From an uncultured Clostridia bacterium (GTDB taxonomy: Bacteria; Bacillota; Clostridia; TANB77; CAG-508): a stretch of DNA of 64,000 bases. The translations under genes were made by a program, and so were the position numbers. The stretch spans positions 13,523 through 77,522 of the forward strand of contig CAQUUC010000006.1 of NCBI GenBank assembly GCA_948896235.1, in the 5' to 3' direction. The notes beneath the pieces were generated by a model. That model was not told the origin of the DNA, did no database searches, and saw nothing but the letters and a program-made list of their open reading frames with translations. Positions 28,157 through 37,539 of the stretch are shown here, one piece after another; positions within the stretch are counted from its first letter, which is position 1; each line of letters opens with the position of its first letter.

Positions 28157-29344
28157 CTATATTATTCTTGCTTTTTTACTGCCATCTATAAATCTTAAAT
28201 CTATTTCTTGTTCTTTTTTTACATCATTAATTGATTTTATTGCTTTTCCCTCACTTTGTGCAATACAATATCCTCTTGTTAGTGTTTTTAATGGACTTAG
28301 TGAATCTAGTTTTGATATTAATGTAATCATTTCACTTTTTCTATCCTTATATTTATTAAGTATACTATTTTGTAAACTTTTTACCAACATATCTATTCTT
28401 ATATATTGTTCATTTATTCTTTGTAATGGCTCTTTAAATACTCTTGCCATCATACATTTTTCATATCTTAGACGCATTAACTCTACTTTTTTCTTTAAAG
28501 CTAGCTTAAGTCTATTATTATATCCTAGAATTTTTAGTTTTAATTCATCTATGTCTGTAACTGCAAGTTCTGCTGCTGCAGATGGTGTTGGAGCCCTTAA
28601 ATCTGCTACAAAATCTGCTATTGTAAAATCTGTTTCATGTCCTACTGCTGATATTATTGGAAGATTTGATTCAAAAATTGCTCTTGCAACTACTTCTTCA
28701 TTAAATGGCCACAAGTCTTCAAGTGATCCTCCACCCCTTGCAAGTATTAATACATCTGCTAATTTTTTATCATTCATATATTTTATAGCTTCTGCAATTT
28801 TTATTCCTGCACCTTCTCCTTGAACTGGTACAGGAAATAAACGTATATATACATTTGGATTTCTTCTGGTACTTACATTTATAATATCTTTTATTACAGA
28901 ACCTGTTTGAGAAGTTAAAACTCCTATTACTTTTGGCATAAATGGGATTTTCTTTTTATACCTTATATCAAACAATCCTTCTTTTTCTAGTTTTAGTTTT
29001 AATTCTTCGTAGGCTTTGTAAAGGCTTCCCATTCCTTCTTCCTGCATTGCTTTACAATATATCTGGTATACCCCATCTCTTTCAAAAACAGATACTGTAC
29101 CAAATACCATAACTTTCATTCCGTCTTTTGGTACAAATTTAAGTCTCTCAGCAAAGGATTTAAACATAATACATTTTATTAAAGAATTATCATCTTTAAG
29201 AGTGAAATATAAGTGACCTGTATAATGATTTTTAAAATTTGATATTTCTCCTTTTACTAATACATTATTTAGGTATTCATCCCCTGCAACTTTATCTTTT
29301 ATATATTTGTTTAGATCTGTTACTGTTATTGCTTTATAATCCAT
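28157..29344 (-). CDS. xseA: Exodeoxyribonuclease VII large subunit
   Basis: 395 residues. OB-fold N-terminus (VKGEISNFKNHYTGHLYFTL) and the catalytic domain with GVLTSQTGSVIKDI, RGGGSLEDLWPFNEE and SAVGHETDFTIADFVADLRAPTPSAAAE, the conserved ExoVII stretch. C-terminal coiled coil and tail (LTRGYCIAQSEG). Part of the asp23-amaP-DUF2273-nusB-xseA-xseB order common in Clostridia. Confidence 0.97.
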   Translation of the reverse strand: MDYKAITVTDLNKYIKDKVAGDEYLNNVLVKGEISNFKNHYTGHLYFTLKDDNSLIKCIMFKSFAERLKFVPKDGMKVMVFGTVSVFERDGVYQIYCKAMQEEGMGSLYKAYEELKLKLEKEGLFDIRYKKKIPFMPKVIGVLTSQTGSVIKDIINVSTRRNPNVYIRLFPVPVQGEGAGIKIAEAIKYMNDKKLADVLILARGGGSLEDLWPFNEEVVARAIFESNLPIISAVGHETDFTIADFVADLRAPTPSAAAELAVTDIDELKLKILGYNNRLKLALKKKVELMRLRYEKCMMARVFKEPLQRINEQYIRIDMLVKSLQNSILNKYKDRKSEMITLISKLDSLSPLKTLTRGYCIAQSEGKAIKSINDVKKEQEIDLRFIDGSKKARII

Positions 29345-29357
29345 ATATTTCTTCCTT

Positions 29358-29765
29358 TTAGTTTAATTTAGTTTTTACAACACTTGCAAGTATTCCATTT
29401 ATAAATGTAGGTGAATTATCTTCTCCATATTTCTTTGCAAGTTCAACTACTTCATTAATTGCTACCTTATAAGGTATTTCCTTATATATAATTTCATATA
29501 TTGCAAGTTTCAATAATGCTATATTTATTTTAGGTATTCTATCTAATTGCCAATCCTGTTTTAAATTTTCTTTAATTAATTGGTTGATTTCTTCTTTGTT
29601 TTGTTTTATACCATTAATAACATCTATAATATATTCTCTTGTTTTTTCATCTAGAATATCATTGTTTTCTAAATATAAATCCACTTGTTCTTCACTTGTT
29701 TCATGTTGTATTTCTATGCTATATAATAGTTTAAATGCTTGTTCTCTTGCCTGAGATCTGTTCAT
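29358..29765 (-). CDS. nusB: Transcription antitermination factor NusB
   Basis: 135 residues, all helical. RSQAREQAFKLLYSIEIQ at the N-terminus and KVAINEVVELAKKYGEDNSPTFINGIL at the C-terminus are the NusB hallmarks. Acts with NusE (S10) in rRNA antitermination. Followed by xseA after 13 bases. Confidence 0.95.
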   Translation of the reverse strand: MNRSQAREQAFKLLYSIEIQHETSEEQVDLYLENNDILDEKTREYIIDVINGIKQNKEEINQLIKENLKQDWQLDRIPKINIALLKLAIYEIIYKEIPYKVAINEVVELAKKYGEDNSPTFINGILASVVKTKLN

Positions 29766-29792
29766 AGTTGTTTTTCCCTTTCTTAGTTTATT

Positions 29793-30005
29793 TTATATTC
29801 TATCTATAAAACTTTTTAATTTTTCTTTTACATCATATTTATTTCTTTGTACATAATTCCCTATAATTATTCCTAACACTACCAATATTATTCCTACTAT
29901 TACTTCATATAATCTTGTACATAATATAATAAGTGCAATTATTCCACCAATAATAGCCCCTGCATATTCACTTAAAAACTTTTTAAAACCGTCCATTTTT
30001 ATCAT
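29793..30005 (-). CDS. Small DUF2273-type membrane protein
   Basis: 70 residues, two hydrophobic helices (AGAIIGGIIALIILCTRLYE and VGIILVVLGIIIGNYV) ending in a basic tail. Such proteins are routinely encoded between amaP and nusB in Firmicutes with the Asp23 system; function unknown, probably envelope-related. Confidence 0.82.
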   Translation of the reverse strand: MIKMDGFKKFLSEYAGAIIGGIIALIILCTRLYEVIVGIILVVLGIIIGNYVQRNKYDVKEKLKSFIDRI

Positions 30006-30029
30006 TCCTTTTACATATTTAACTCTTTT

Positions 30030-30585
30030 TTATTCTTGCTCTGTAACTTTCCCGAGTTATATTCTTTATATTAATATTTACTGATTGTATATCTATATCC
30101 ATCGATTTCTTTATTGTTTCTTTTATTTTTTGTTGTAATTCATTTGATAAGTCTTTTATTATAACTTCTTGTGTTACATATAAAGTAACATCTATACTTA
30201 TAGTTCCTTCTTTTGTCAATAACACTCTTGAAGAAATATCTTGAGCTCCCTCCACTTGTTTTACAACACCACTAACTATATTATTTATTGTATCTTTTGA
30301 TATAAATAATTTTCCATTTTCACCTTGTATTAATATTCCATTTTCTGTTCCATTATTTTTCTTCATATTAGTAGTATAGAATATTCCTTTAATTGCAAGT
30401 AGAATAAATACTACTAATATTCCTAATGTAACATTTGAAATTATTGGATTATTAAATCCTTGTTTTATATATAATGCCATTACATCTATATTAATCCAAC
30501 CAAATATTACAAAGCAAAATAGAACAGCTTCAATTAATACAATACTTGAAAATAATACTAATGCTATTTTATCTAATACTTTCAT
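30030..30585 (-). CDS. AmaP-like alkaline-shock membrane anchor (probable +1 shift near its end)
   Basis: Two N-terminal hydrophobic helices (residues 9-30 and 48-68) followed by an Asp23-like cytoplasmic domain: the layout of AmaP, the membrane anchor of Asp23. CGG at 30052-30054 is codon 178. Read by the rule seen in other genes it ends ...NITGKVTEQE (184 residues, stop 30030-30032). Read as a triplet it ends in a basic tail and stops at 30019. The protein core is identical either way, so this site neither proves nor refutes the rule. Gene order asp23-amaP-DUF2273 supports the name. Confidence 0.8.
30052..30054 (-). other. Probable +1 recoding site, ACT CGG GAA
   Basis: CGG at codon 178 of amaP. 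Both frames reach a stop within 12 codons (GKVTEQE versus RESYRARIKKS), so this is the least decidable site. Skipping the C gives GGG (Gly). Confidence 0.5.
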
Positions 30586-30622
30586 AATTTCTCCTTTCTA
30601 AAATCCAAATATTTTGTATCTT

Positions 30623-31042
30623 CTACTCTTCTTCTTTTATTTCGTCTGTTCCTTGATTGTCTGTATTAACACCTTGAACGTGAACATTTGTCTCAATTAC
30701 TTTTAATCCTGTCATTGTTTCAACTGCTTTTTTAACTCTATTTTGAATTTCAAATGCAACATCAGGAATTCTTGTACCATATTCAACTATAATATTTACA
30801 TCTATTTTAGTTTCTTTTTCTCCTACTTCAACTTTAATTCCTTTAGATAAATTTTTCTTACCACTTAAAACTTCGCCTATTCCACCTGCAAATCCTCCAG
30901 CCATTCCATAAACTCCTGGCACTTCTGATACAGCAACACCTGCAATAACCGCAACAACATCATCAGATATTTTTATCCCATTATTATTTTCAGCTTCTAC
31001 TATAGCTTCTTCATTTACATTCTCTACATTTTCATTTTCCAT
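30623..31042 (-). CDS. Asp23/Gls24 envelope stress protein
   Basis: 139 residues. The single Asp23 domain contains ISDDVVAVIAGVAVSEVPGV and VNIIVEYGTRIPDVAFEIQ, classic for this family; acidic tails at both ends. Asp23 proteins are abundant membrane-proximal proteins tied to cell-wall stress. Upstream of amaP, downstream of tsf behind a terminator. Confidence 0.93.
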   Translation of the reverse strand: MENENVENVNEEAIVEAENNNGIKISDDVVAVIAGVAVSEVPGVYGMAGGFAGGIGEVLSGKKNLSKGIKVEVGEKETKIDVNIIVEYGTRIPDVAFEIQNRVKKAVETMTGLKVIETNVHVQGVNTDNQGTDEIKEEE

Positions 31043-31063
31043 AATTTTTCCTCCTTAAAATAA

Positions 31064-31107
31064 AAAAATTGATATACTATTTTTTCCACTTTAGTATATC
31101 AATTTTT
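31064..31107 (-). terminator. Terminator of tsf
   Basis: AAAAATTGATATACTA and TAGTATATCAATTTTT arms with a T-run on the minus strand. Confidence 0.85.
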
Positions 31108-31141
31108 ATTAAAATTTACAACAATTTTAAACAATTTTTAA

Positions 31142-32020
31142 TTATTTTAATTGGTTCATAACTTCTTCTACGAAGTTTTCTTCTTTTTTCTCGATTCCTT
31201 CACCTTTTTCGAATCTTGCAAATCTTACTGCTTTTGCTCCTTTAGATTCTAATAATTTTGATACTTTCATTTCTGGGTCTTTTACAAAAGCTTGTTCAAC
31301 AAGACATATTTCCCCATAGAATTTTCCAATTCTTCCTTGTACCATTTTTTCTGCTATTTCAGCTGGTTTTCCTTCATTCATTGCTTGAACTTTTAATATT
31401 TCCATTTCTTTTTCAACACGTTCAGCTGGAACTGCTGCTCTATCTAAGAACTCTGGTTTTGCAGCAGCTATTTGCATGCATATATCTTTTGCAAGTTCTT
31501 TATCTCCATTTTCTAATTCAACAAGTACACCAATTTTTCCATCTCCATGAATATACTTTTCAACAAGCCCATTAGCTTCAAATCTTTCGAATCTTCTTAT
31601 TGTTATATTTTCTCCTATTGTTGCTATTTTTCCTGTTAAAACTTCTTGTACTGTTTTTGTAGAATCTTTCATTGATGTTTGATTTAATAATTCTTCTACA
31701 TTTGCAGGATTTTTAACTGCTATTTGTTCTGCAACGTCTGCAACAAAGCTTCTAAATTCTTCATTTTTTCCAACAAAGTCTGTTTCAGAGTTTACTTCTA
31801 CAACACTTCCTACTTTTCCATCTTCAGTTACATATGCTGCAACTATTCCTTCTGCTGCTATTCTATCTGTTTTTTTAGCAGCTTTTGTTATTCCTCTTTC
31901 ACGTAATAATTCAATTGCTTTTTCCATATCTCCATCTGTTTCTGTTAAAACTTTTTTGCAGTCCATCATTCCTGCTCCTGTTTTTTCTCTTAATTCTTTT
32001 ACTAATGTTGCTGTAACCAT
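31142..32020 (-). CDS. tsf: Elongation factor Ts
   Basis: Nucleotide exchange factor for EF-Tu. 292 residues: UBA domain (VKELREKTGAGMMDCKKVLTE), core with VVEVNSETDFVGKNEEF, then the C-terminal dimerisation region. Downstream of rpsB as in nearly all bacteria. No CGG codon. Confidence 0.98.
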   Translation of the reverse strand: MVTATLVKELREKTGAGMMDCKKVLTETDGDMEKAIELLRERGITKAAKKTDRIAAEGIVAAYVTEDGKVGSVVEVNSETDFVGKNEEFRSFVADVAEQIAVKNPANVEELLNQTSMKDSTKTVQEVLTGKIATIGENITIRRFERFEANGLVEKYIHGDGKIGVLVELENGDKELAKDICMQIAAAKPEFLDRAAVPAERVEKEMEILKVQAMNEGKPAEIAEKMVQGRIGKFYGEICLVEQAFVKDPEMKVSKLLESKGAKAVRFARFEKGEGIEKKEENFVEEVMNQLK

Positions 32021-32043
32021 AATATTTTTCCTCCTTTTTATTT

Positions 32044-32071
32044 AAAAAACGGACACGGCCTCACCGTGCCC
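32044..32071 (-). terminator. Hairpin between rpsB and tsf
   Basis: GGGCACGG, TGAGG, CCGTGTCC, then TTTTTT on the minus strand. An intrinsic terminator within the operon that could lower tsf relative to rpsB. Confidence 0.75.
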
Positions 32072-32102
32072 ATACAAATACTCTTATTTAAAAGATAATT
32101 TA

Positions 32103-32894
32103 TTATTCTTCAGCTTGTTCTTCTGCTTCTGCTACAACTTCTTCTATACTTGTTGGTTCTTCGTTTTCTACTTCTTCTACCATTTCGTTTTCAGCTACTG
32201 GTTCAAAGCTTTCTCCTTGTTTACCTTCAATAACTGCATTTGCAATCACTTCTGTAATTAATTTTACAGCACGAATTGCATCATCATTTCCAGGTATAAC
32301 ATAATCAACATCTCCTGGATTGCAGTTTGTATCTACAAGTCCTACTACTGGAATGTTTAATTTACGAGCTTCTAATATTGCTATTCTTTCTTTTTTAGGA
32401 TCAACTACAAACATAACTCCAGGCATTTTTTTCATATCTTTAATTCCGCCTAAGTTCTTTTCTAGTTTTTCCATTTCTTTCTTTAATAAAATAACTTCTT
32501 TTTTAGGTAGAACATCAAAGGTTCCATCTTCTTGCATTTTTTCTAATTCATTAAGTCTTTCAATTCTTTTTTGAATTGTTCCAAAGTTTGTTAGCATTCC
32601 TCCTAACCATCTTTGGTTAACAAAATACATTCCACAAGTTTCTGCTGCTTCTTTTACGCATTCTTGTGCTTGTTTTTTAGTTCCTACGAAAAGAATATCT
32701 TTTCCTTCTTCTGCTTGTTCTTTAACGAAGTTATATGCTTCGTCAATTTTCTTTGATGTTTTTTGTAAATCAATAATGTGGATACCATTTCTAGCTTGGA
32801 ATATATATTCAGCCATTCTAGGATCCCATCTTCTTGTTTGGTGTCCAAAGTGTACACCTGCTTCAAGTAATTGTTTCATTGCAACTACTGCCAT
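32103..32894 (-). CDS. rpsB: 30S ribosomal protein S2
   Basis: 263 residues from ATG 32894, preceded by AAAGGAGG; a longer reading from 32948 has no ribosome site. VVAMKQLLEAGVHFGHQTRR, the central FVGTKKQAQE and IPVVGLVDTNCNPGDVDYVI are diagnostic. The acidic C-terminal tail is a Firmicutes-type extension. First gene of the rpsB-tsf operon. Confidence 0.97.
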   Translation of the reverse strand: MAVVAMKQLLEAGVHFGHQTRRWDPRMAEYIFQARNGIHIIDLQKTSKKIDEAYNFVKEQAEEGKDILFVGTKKQAQECVKEAAETCGMYFVNQRWLGGMLTNFGTIQKRIERLNELEKMQEDGTFDVLPKKEVILLKKEMEKLEKNLGGIKDMKKMPGVMFVVDPKKERIAILEARKLNIPVVGLVDTNCNPGDVDYVIPGNDDAIRAVKLITEVIANAVIEGKQGESFEPVAENEMVEEVENEEPTSIEEVVAEAEEQAEE

Positions 32895-33016
32895 TTTAAA
32901 TTCCTCCTTTAGTTTTCTACCTCCATAAAGCTTTAAACACTTACGCACACTTGCATTTTACAAGCACAAACGTAACCTAACTTTATGTGTGTATTTTTTT
33001 AACTTTGTTATTATAT

Positions 33017-33049
33017 CAAAAAAGTACTGCTATTGCAATACTTTTTTTA
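33017..33049 (-). terminator. Terminator after the pilin-like gene
   Basis: AAAGTATTGC, AATA, GCAGTACTTT with a T-run on the minus strand. Confidence 0.7.
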
Positions 33050-33096
33050 ATTTTTCTTAACAATTTTCAATTGATAACTATATAAAATAACTTACT

Positions 33097-34452
33097 TTAA
33101 TAAATAATAGCTTTTAATTTAGCTACACTTCCTCCCCAATCGTTGTCATAACCAAAAGCCTTAAATGTAACAGTTTTAATTGTTTTATCTTTAAATTCAT
33201 AAGTAAGTCTATATTCACTTATACGATTTGTATATGCTGGCACGCTATAATCACTTTGAACATTTTCAATTTCTCCATCTTCGTAAACCACTTGTATTTC
33301 TGCGGTACATGTAGAAACATAAGAGCTGCTATTCCATATGTGTAACTCCCAAACCGAATCAATAGAATAAGATTTCTTTTCGTTAAATATATTGCCTGGA
33401 ACAGTAAAATCCCAACTCCAATTATGGACACCTGTACCGCTACCTCCTAAAATTCCTTGCATATCGCTTGGACTCCACTGCCAATACTCTCCAATATAAC
33501 CTTTTTTAATGTTCATTCCAAGTTCCTCTAATGTCTTTCCTGAATTTGCTATATATTCAAACAAATTTTTTCCTACTCTAATGGTACAAGAAGATGTAAC
33601 GCCATTTGCTGTTGCTGTTATTGTTGCTGTTCCTTCTGCTATTGCTGTTAATCTTCCATTTTTATCTACTTGTAAAATGTCTGGATTACTACTTGTCCAT
33701 ATTATATTTTCCTTTGGTGCATCCTCTGGTGTAACTGTATATACTAATTCTTCACTTCTACCAGTCCACCATTCTAAATCCGTTTCACTGAAGGTAATAC
33801 TTTCTATTGGAATATTTACTTCTACTTCTTTTATAACATCATCTTCACCATATTCATTTTCTGTATGAATTGTAATAATATATTTACCTAATTCTAAATT
33901 TGAGAAAGTATATTCCAAATTTGTTTGGTTTTCTATTCTCTGTAATTCATTTTCCTCTCCATCTTTTTTTATAGTATATGTTATCTTTGCTCCTTGCTCA
34001 TTTCTTAATTTTATTGATACTGTAGCACTATTTTTAGTTGTCTTTGTATCAACTTTTATAATTATTGGTAATAGCATTGTTTCTTTTGTTAATTTTCCTA
34101 ATTCTTTTACTATTTTAGGTATGCTTCTATCTATTTCAAATTGCCATCCATTTACTATTACAATATCCCCTTCTATTTGCATATCATTTTCATTTAATTT
34201 ATTATCTATATAGTTGTTTTCGTTATATTCTGTTTTTGTTACTTTATCTGCCTGCAACTCTATAAGTACTGTTTCTAACTTTTCTCTTGCTTCAGCCTCT
34301 TCGTACTTTTCTGCTGCTATTTTTGCTGTTTTAAATAGTCCATTTTCTCCTAAAGTTAAATTAATCGTTACTCCTGCTAGTATTAATAAAATTATTATTG
34401 TTATAATAAGTGCTATCAATGTAATTCCTCTTTGATTTTTACTTTTGTACAT
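33097..34452 (-). CDS. Pilin-like secreted protein with an Ig-like (Big_2) domain
   Basis: 451 residues. The N-terminus KNQRGITLIALIITIIIL carries a type IV prepilin cleavage site after Gly followed by a hydrophobic helix, but residue 5 of the mature protein is Ala, not the usual Glu. Then a pilin-like segment, a fibronectin-like region (TTKNSATVSIKLRNE...), a Big_2 domain (ESITFSETDLEW ... GRLTAIAEGTATITATANGV, about residues 215-300) and a C-terminal beta-rich domain. Likely a surface protein processed by the A24 peptidase; adhesion is inferred. No CGG recoding. Confidence 0.75.
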   Translation of the reverse strand: MYKSKNQRGITLIALIITIIILLILAGVTINLTLGENGLFKTAKIAAEKYEEAEAREKLETVLIELQADKVTKTEYNENNYIDNKLNENDMQIEGDIVIVNGWQFEIDRSIPKIVKELGKLTKETMLLPIIIKVDTKTTKNSATVSIKLRNEQGAKITYTIKKDGEENELQRIENQTNLEYTFSNLELGKYIITIHTENEYGEDDVIKEVEVNIPIESITFSETDLEWWTGRSEELVYTVTPEDAPKENIIWTSSNPDILQVDKNGRLTAIAEGTATITATANGVTSSCTIRVGKNLFEYIANSGKTLEELGMNIKKGYIGEYWQWSPSDMQGILGGSGTGVHNWSWDFTVPGNIFNEKKSYSIDSVWELHIWNSSSYVSTCTAEIQVVYEDGEIENVQSDYSVPAYTNRISEYRLTYEFKDKTIKTVTFKAFGYDNDWGGSVAKLKAIIY

Positions 34453-34647
34453 TTCGCTGTTCCTCCTTAGTTTTAGTATTATCTTTACATTCCTTTTTAT
34501 ACCATTTTATTGTTTATAGTTTATATCAACTTATATTATCACGTCAATATATCTTTACTATTTTTTTATTTTCTATTAAATTAGCACTTAAACACAAAGA
34601 AGTAGGACCTCTCCTACCTCTTATAAATTGCATATAATAATTAAATT

Positions 34648-36309
34648 CTATGTGTCCAACACTTCTTTAGTTACATTCCAAATATCTTCTGTTTCTCTGT
34701 CCTTTTCCCAGAAGGCTCCTCCAGCTAATTCATATTTATTTATTAAATTCAATTTTTCTCTAATAGATTTCGCATCTTCAATCCACATTTGATATGTATA
34801 TTTACCGTTTGAATATTCTACATAGTTTTGTTTTGTATTTTCATCCCATACTTTTGTAATATTATTTGGTAAAGTTTCTTCTATCTTATTCATATTAATT
34901 ACTGAGCTAGTTACTTTTCCATTATTATCTGTTTTCCATAATCTGGTATATAGTGGCATACCTAAAATAATTTTTTCTTTTTTTACTGCTTCTTGTCCTA
35001 TGAATTTTTTAATGTTTGCTTCTACCCAGTCACAGCCTGCCACTGTTCCTGCTTTAGTACTAGATATTCCGTGTTGATCATATGCCATAAACATTATATA
35101 ATCTGCTTCATTTGCAAGTAGATCTCTATCATAACATAATGACCAATTTTCACTACCATCTGGTGCTGTTACATCAACACTTGTTACTATTCCATATTCT
35201 CTTAAGCGTGGTGCAAGTTCTATAATAAATCTTGAAAAAACGTCTTTATCGCTCATATTCATATATTCAAAGTCTACGTTAATTCCATCCACTTTATATT
35301 TTAAAGCTAATCTAACAATTTCTTCTACCATTTTTTCTCTTTGAGAATAATCATTTAAAATTTTAGATGTAACGGTTTTCATTGATTCATTAGAAAATAG
35401 TGCCCATACTTTATATCCATTATCTTTAGCCCATTTTACGTATTCTGTTCCACCTTTTTCAGCTTTATCTATTATGTTTAAGCTTTCAGAATTCTTTAAT
35501 GCAAAGAATGTTGGTGATACCACATTTACACCTGTAATAGTAGTACCTGCTCTATTAGGTGCAGATACATATTCTGAATAATAATCCCACACCAAATTAA
35601 TTTTCCCTTTAATTTGAGGTTCCCTTTCAATTTTTTCTCTTACTTTTACTATATTTGTTAATTTATCTGTTTTAACATAACCAAGTTTTCCATTTGCAGT
35701 TCTAACTTTAGTAAATCCATCCTTTTCAGATACTACAACTACTTTTTCTCCTGCTTCAACTTTATCCACTGTTTTTGAGATAAATTTTGTATTATATTTT
35801 ACACTAAGCTTTTTTGAAGCATCTGCTTTTGTAAGTTCTCTATCTAATGAGTCTACTGTTACAACATCATTATTTATATTTACAACTTCTATATTATATA
35901 CCTTTTGAAGTTCGGAAATAGGCACATATATAATTCCATCTTTTTTTATTACTGTTCCTAATAATTTTACTTTTGCACCATTTACTTTCATTGTTTTTTC
36001 ATTTAATGATATTACAGCAACTTTAGTATCAGATGTAGTTATAAGTTGATTATTATCTTTGTCATAATAAATTTGTCCATCAAAATAGTTTGCCATATCA
36101 TCTTTTGATACATAAACCACACCATTATCATCTATAAATAATTCATATTTCATTTTAGCTGTTACATTGTTATTATTAATAATGAAGTTAATTTTTCCTT
36201 CATTCGGATCTTTCTTAAAATTTGGTGATACTATTAATACTACCGCTACCAATATTAATAAAACCGCTACTACCAATAATTGTTTCCACACTTTTTTTAT
36301 AAAATTCAT
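34648..36309 (-). CDS. GH18-family glycoside hydrolase with SH3 and copper-amine-oxidase-like domains
   Basis: 553 residues. Signal anchor (QLLVVAVLLILVAVVLIV), a copper-amine-oxidase N-terminal-like domain (about residues 30-160), an SH3 domain (about 165-230) and a GH18 TIM barrel with DGINVDFEYMN (DxxDxDxE, catalytic Glu) plus ILGMPLYTRLWKT. This matches YaaH/SleL-like cortex or wall N-acetylglucosaminidases of spore formers. Single gene. Confidence 0.87.
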   Translation of the reverse strand: MNFIKKVWKQLLVVAVLLILVAVVLIVSPNFKKDPNEGKINFIINNNNVTAKMKYELFIDDNGVVYVSKDDMANYFDGQIYYDKDNNQLITTSDTKVAVISLNEKTMKVNGAKVKLLGTVIKKDGIIYVPISELQKVYNIEVVNINNDVVTVDSLDRELTKADASKKLSVKYNTKFISKTVDKVEAGEKVVVVSEKDGFTKVRTANGKLGYVKTDKLTNIVKVREKIEREPQIKGKINLVWDYYSEYVSAPNRAGTTITGVNVVSPTFFALKNSESLNIIDKAEKGGTEYVKWAKDNGYKVWALFSNESMKTVTSKILNDYSQREKMVEEIVRLALKYKVDGINVDFEYMNMSDKDVFSRFIIELAPRLREYGIVTSVDVTAPDGSENWSLCYDRDLLANEADYIMFMAYDQHGISSTKAGTVAGCDWVEANIKKFIGQEAVKKEKIILGMPLYTRLWKTDNNGKVTSSVINMNKIEETLPNNITKVWDENTKQNYVEYSNGKYTYQMWIEDAKSIREKLNLINKYELAGGAFWEKDRETEDIWNVTKEVLDT

Positions 36310-36445
36310 TGTAATTCTCCTTATTTTTTTATAATTCTTTTATAATATATCATAAAATATATTTTTCTGGTATATATTAAAAAAATTTTAAGAATTTTTT
36401 TAATATATTGTTTTCAAGATTTTTAATTTTTTCATTACAAAAACA

Positions 36446-36483
36446 AAAGACACATAATTCATAACGAATTTTGTGCCTTTCGC
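36446..36483 (-). terminator. Terminator of the 113-residue orphan gene
   Basis: AAAGGCACAAAATTC, GTTAT, GAATTATGTGTCTTT with a T-rich tail on the minus strand. Confidence 0.75.
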
Positions 36484-36503
36484 TCTTCCTTGATATACCT
36501 TAA

Positions 36504-36845
36504 TTAAAAATACATTTTCAACTTATTTCCATCTATTGTATCGATGATAATCTGTCTTCTTTGAATCTTATGCCTTCTTCCAATAATTTTTGACAGCTTA
36601 CCATTTTCATCATAGACATGGAAATATGTCTCTTTTTTGTTTTCCTTGTTACAGAACGCCAGCAAATACTTTTCCCCTATGAACTTTATTCGTTTATAAG
36701 GAAAGTCTAGCCAGCCCCGGCTACTCGACTCAATAATTATGTCATAGTTGCCACATGGTTCTTGCAAAATCCATAGATTTTGCCACTTTTGTAGCTGCTT
36801 CAAGTAATACAAATTCTGCATATCATCTTGAATTAAGAATTTCAT
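36504..36845 (-). CDS. Hypothetical protein, foreign-looking, in-frame CGG
   Basis: 113 residues, soluble, mixed alpha/beta by eye, basic C-terminal part (GRRHKIQRRQ); no family recognised. GGGAGGAGAG ribosome site before the ATG. CGG at 36717-36719 (codon 43, in SSRGW) is an ordinary triplet: the +1 frame stops after three codons. Codons such as CGG, GGC, AGC, TGG clusters differ from neighbours. Own promoter and own terminator, the same layout as the other small orphan genes. Confidence 0.68.
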   Translation of the reverse strand: MKFLIQDDMQNLYYLKQLQKWQNLWILQEPCGNYDIIIESSSRGWLDFPYKRIKFIGEKYLLAFCNKENKKETYFHVYDENGKLSKIIGRRHKIQRRQIIIDTIDGNKLKMYF

Positions 36846-36931
36846 TTTCTCTCCTCCCGCTATGCTATATTGTTAAAATTCTTAATTAGTATATCTTTTT
36901 TGTACTACACATTTTCTGTGATAGTATTTAT

Positions 36932-36960
36932 ATTATAGCTCATTTTACATAACTAGTCAA
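36932..36960 (-). promoter_or_regulatory. Promoter of the 113-residue orphan gene
   Basis: On the minus strand TTGACT, 17 bases, TATAAT. Confidence 0.7.
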
Positions 36961-37055
36961 TTTTATACTATATTTATCTTAAAATCTTCGAAAAGTATTC
37001 CTTTTTTCCATATTTTGTAGTATAATTATACTGTGGTTAATAAGGAGGCGATACT

Positions 37056-37492
37056 ATGTGGCAAATTTGGTTAATTATATCAGGATTATTTTTTATTTTA
37101 GAAATGATTACTGTTCGGATTTTTAGTATTTTGGTTTGGAATTGGATCAATATTTGCTATGATAACTAGTTTCTTTACAGATAATATAATCATTCAAACT
37201 ACTGTATTTTTAATAACATCAACAGCCTTACTATTTTTAACTAAACCGTTCGTAAAAAAGTTCTCTCGGTAAGGATAATATAAAAACTAACGCATATTCT
37301 GTTATTGGTAAAACTGGAATTGTTACAAAAGAAATTAATCCTAACCTTGGTATTGGCCAAGTAAAAATTGCAGGTGAAGTTTGGAGTGCAAAAGCAGAAG
37401 AAATTATACCAGTTGGAGAAGAAATTGAAGTATTAGAAATTAATGGTGTAAAAGCTGTAGTAAAGCCTATTAAAGTTACAGCTACTAAATAA
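37056..37492 (+). CDS. NfeD-like membrane protein (two +1 shifts at CGG)
   Basis: 144 residues read with +1 shifts at 37116-37118 and 37267-37269. Three frames are stitched: MWQIWLIISGLFFILEMITV, then GFLVFWFGIGSIFAMITSFF and on through membrane helices to KPFVKKFS, then GKDNIKTNAYSVIGKTG and the C-terminal OB-fold (VIGKTGIVTKEINP, AGEVWSAKAEEIIPVGEE). This is exactly an NfeD short form; no single frame yields it. Directly followed by its usual SPFH partner. TAAGGAGG ribosome site precedes ATG. Confidence 0.9.
37116..37118 (+). other. +1 recoding site, GTT CGG ATT
   Basis: CGG at codon 21 of the nfeD-like gene; skipping the C gives GTT GGA TTT TTA GTA TTT TGG, the NfeD membrane helix. Confidence 0.9.
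37267..37269 (+). other. +1 recoding site, TCT CGG TAA
   Basis: Second CGG of the nfeD-like gene, in frame only after the first shift, immediately followed by a stop codon. Skipping the C gives TCT GGT AAG GAT. Confidence 0.9.
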
Positions 37493-37539
37493 TGGTATTA
37501 GTATTTTTATTAATATATATTTTATAAGGAGGAATAATT

